NCBI GenBank assembly: GCA_013398275.1
Contig: VZSE01000552.1
Coordinates: forward strand, 1 to 64,000
Length of the DNA: 64,000 bases
Direction of reading: 5' to 3'
Origin: Promerops cafer
Taxonomy: Eukaryota; Chordata; Aves; Passeriformes; Nectariniidae
The position numbers and the translations under genes are program-made. Shown here piece after piece: positions 62,403 to 64,000 of this stretch. The notes beneath the pieces were generated by a model. That model ran no database searches, was not told the DNA's origin, and saw only the letters and a program-made list of their open reading frames with translations. The stretch's first letter is position 1. Every line of letters begins with the position of its first letter.

Positions 62403-64000
62403 CACATATATACACACGCATATGTATATATACACACATATATGTATGTAAAATACAGTATCTTGTCAGCATTGCACAGTTTGCACCAGTGTGCAGAGTT
62501 TCATCCAAGCAGCACTAACAACCATTAAAATCTGGAAGCTGGCCATTTCACAGATTGTCCTAAGCACAACGATGACTTCAAGATTTGAAATAAGGGTGAA
62601 GATTCCTTGCACCTGGAAAGACTCCCTCTCCAGCTGTCTAGTTCTGATTCAGCCTTCCTGTGATGTTCATGCAGGGCACTCCTCAAGTGGTTACTCAGTG
62701 AAGATGTTCTGTTTTGTGCAGTTTTGCTTTCTTTAGTCTAGGGACGGCTTTAGTTTGCAAGGCAGGCTGATTTCTAGATGACCTGTAGACTAGAGAGCTG
62801 CTGAATTTAAACACTGACCTTTAGCTTTCCTACCACCCCCAGTGATGCACAATTTGGTTTGATTCATAGTGAAATTCAAAGAATTACTTCTGGTAAAAAC
62901 AGAAAACATTTCCTTAAGTCAGCAATGTAGCAAACAGCTTGATTTGATCAGTTTCACTTGATTTATTTTAATAGGAATAAACCTCACTGCACCCAGTTTG
63001 GGAGAAATTTGTCACCTACTCTTTTCTTAAAATACAGATATTGCTCCCCAAGAAGCTTCATGGGTTTGAGTTACTAGATGTATTTGCTGAAGTTCACATT
63101 ATTTCTTCTCATGTTGTGGAAGTGTTCTTCATATGTTATGGAAAATATAAATGACAAGAATGTTACAACCAAATGTCTTGATCTAACTTTCTATTGTTCA
63201 CAAGAAAAGACATATTTAGCCTGTATCTAAGCTTAATCTATTTTATATGGTATAGAAGAAAGAGGGTAAATTGCAGGTGAGGTAAACATTTGACTAATTA
63301 AAATAAAGCTCCAGAGATTAGGTGGTACTTTAGTGCTGTGATATTTCTACTCTGAGAATATGGATATGAATGATAACTACAGTTTCAGCTCTGACTCCAA
63401 AAATCCTTTTTAATAGTGGAAGTGGCTGCACAAATTTCTAGCATATGACAGCACAGTAAGTTACTAATGCTTTGTGAGTAAGTTTGGTCAGTTTATCGGC
63501 TTTATTAAATTGCACTTCTCTTATCTGCTTTTTGATCATCAATGCCAAATGCCAATATTTGTGCATCAGAGGAAGTATGGAAACTGTGCAGTTGTTCACT
63601 TGCAACAAGTGCTGCTGGCCTGCTGCCATTCATTCCTTCCCTGCTGTGTGGGTGTCCAGCTGGCAGTCCCTGGGCACAGGTCACAGTGGGCCTTGGGGAA
63701 GCAATGCCACGGGAAAGGGGACAGCCAAAGACACTGCTCAAGAGCAATGCACAGGAAAAGTCAGCTTTAATGAGTGCACCGAGAAGAGTAGAACTAATTC
63801 CTACATCTTGGATCTGAATAACATGTCAATTCATTACACAGGATATAAACAAGTAAATAATTCAAATAGGAGCTATTAGTGGAGAAAAAATGCCAGTATT
63901 TTTTCTGTGGCTGAACAGTGCAGACAGGATTGCTGAAATCCATTGTGTGGATCTCCTGAACTGCTCTGATACTTGTAATTTTTATATTTGTTAATATTTT
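61454..64000. other. Intergenic, no gene recognised
   Basis: Unique sequence to the window end apart from the CATA microsatellite. Overlapping frames at 63474-63879 (up to 131 codons) share no similarity with a known protein. The T-rich stretch before 62356 and the AT-rich stretch after 62800 show nothing further. Confidence 0.6.
62356..62452. repeat. (CATA)n compound microsatellite
   Basis: Eight or so consecutive ATAC/CATA tetranucleotides grade into a mixed TATA, CACA and TATG stretch ending near TATGTATGTA. It gives a Thr-Tyr-Ile-His repeating frame at 62346-62528, which is not a gene. Confidence 0.93.

Noticed and set aside
62346..62528. Tandem Thr-Tyr-Ile-His peptide
   Set aside because: It is the translation of the CATA microsatellite.

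Overview
The window is vertebrate genomic DNA, almost certainly from a bird. It has one multi-exon gene, many CR1 retrotransposon fragments of the kind that dominate avian genomes (including 3' ends with the ATTCTATGA-type repeat and pieces of the CR1 reverse transcriptase), and solo LTRs typical of avian endogenous retroviruses. I cannot place it more finely than Aves.

The only gene I can support is FEM1C, on the + strand at the left end. The window opens inside its CpG island and 5' noncoding exon 1 (to base 79). Exon 2 (621-1348) carries the rest of the 5' UTR, two short upstream ORFs, and codons 1-181 plus the first base of codon 182. Intron 2 is about 10.2 kb. Exon 3 (from 11532) carries the rest of the protein and the 3' UTR. 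The joined coding sequence is 1854 bases including the stop, giving 617 residues, the usual FEM1C length. FEM1C is a substrate receptor of CUL2-type ubiquitin ligases that recognises C-terminal arginine degrons. N-terminal ankyrin repeats and a C-terminal VHL box are both visible.

Intron 2 holds a solo LTR (4555-5129) and an old CR1 reverse-transcriptase fragment (about 10247-11290). Downstream of the stop codon, two CR1 copies lie head to head in opposite orientation (14768-15372 and 15729-16097), possibly inside a long FEM1C 3' UTR.

From about 17 kb to 64 kb I see no host gene. As I remember the human map, the 3' side of FEM1C faces a long gene-poor interval before CCDC112, so this is expected. 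The interval contains two more copies of the intron-2 LTR family (22561-23138 and 60882-61453), a separate GC-rich retroviral LTR with a recognisable tRNA-Lys-type primer binding site (24126-24802), further CR1 fragments, a probable hAT/Charlie-like DNA transposon relic (37573-37816), a short C2H2 zinc-finger-like relic (21196-21261), microsatellites, and two copies of one homeodomain-like dyad with identical 9-bp spacing (55197 and 57558).

I found no CRISPR array, operon, rRNA or tRNA gene, and no convincing undescribed system. The most checkable leads are the upstream ORFs of FEM1C, its altered C-terminal tail, the inverted CR1 pair, the LTR with its primer binding site, and the duplicated dyad.
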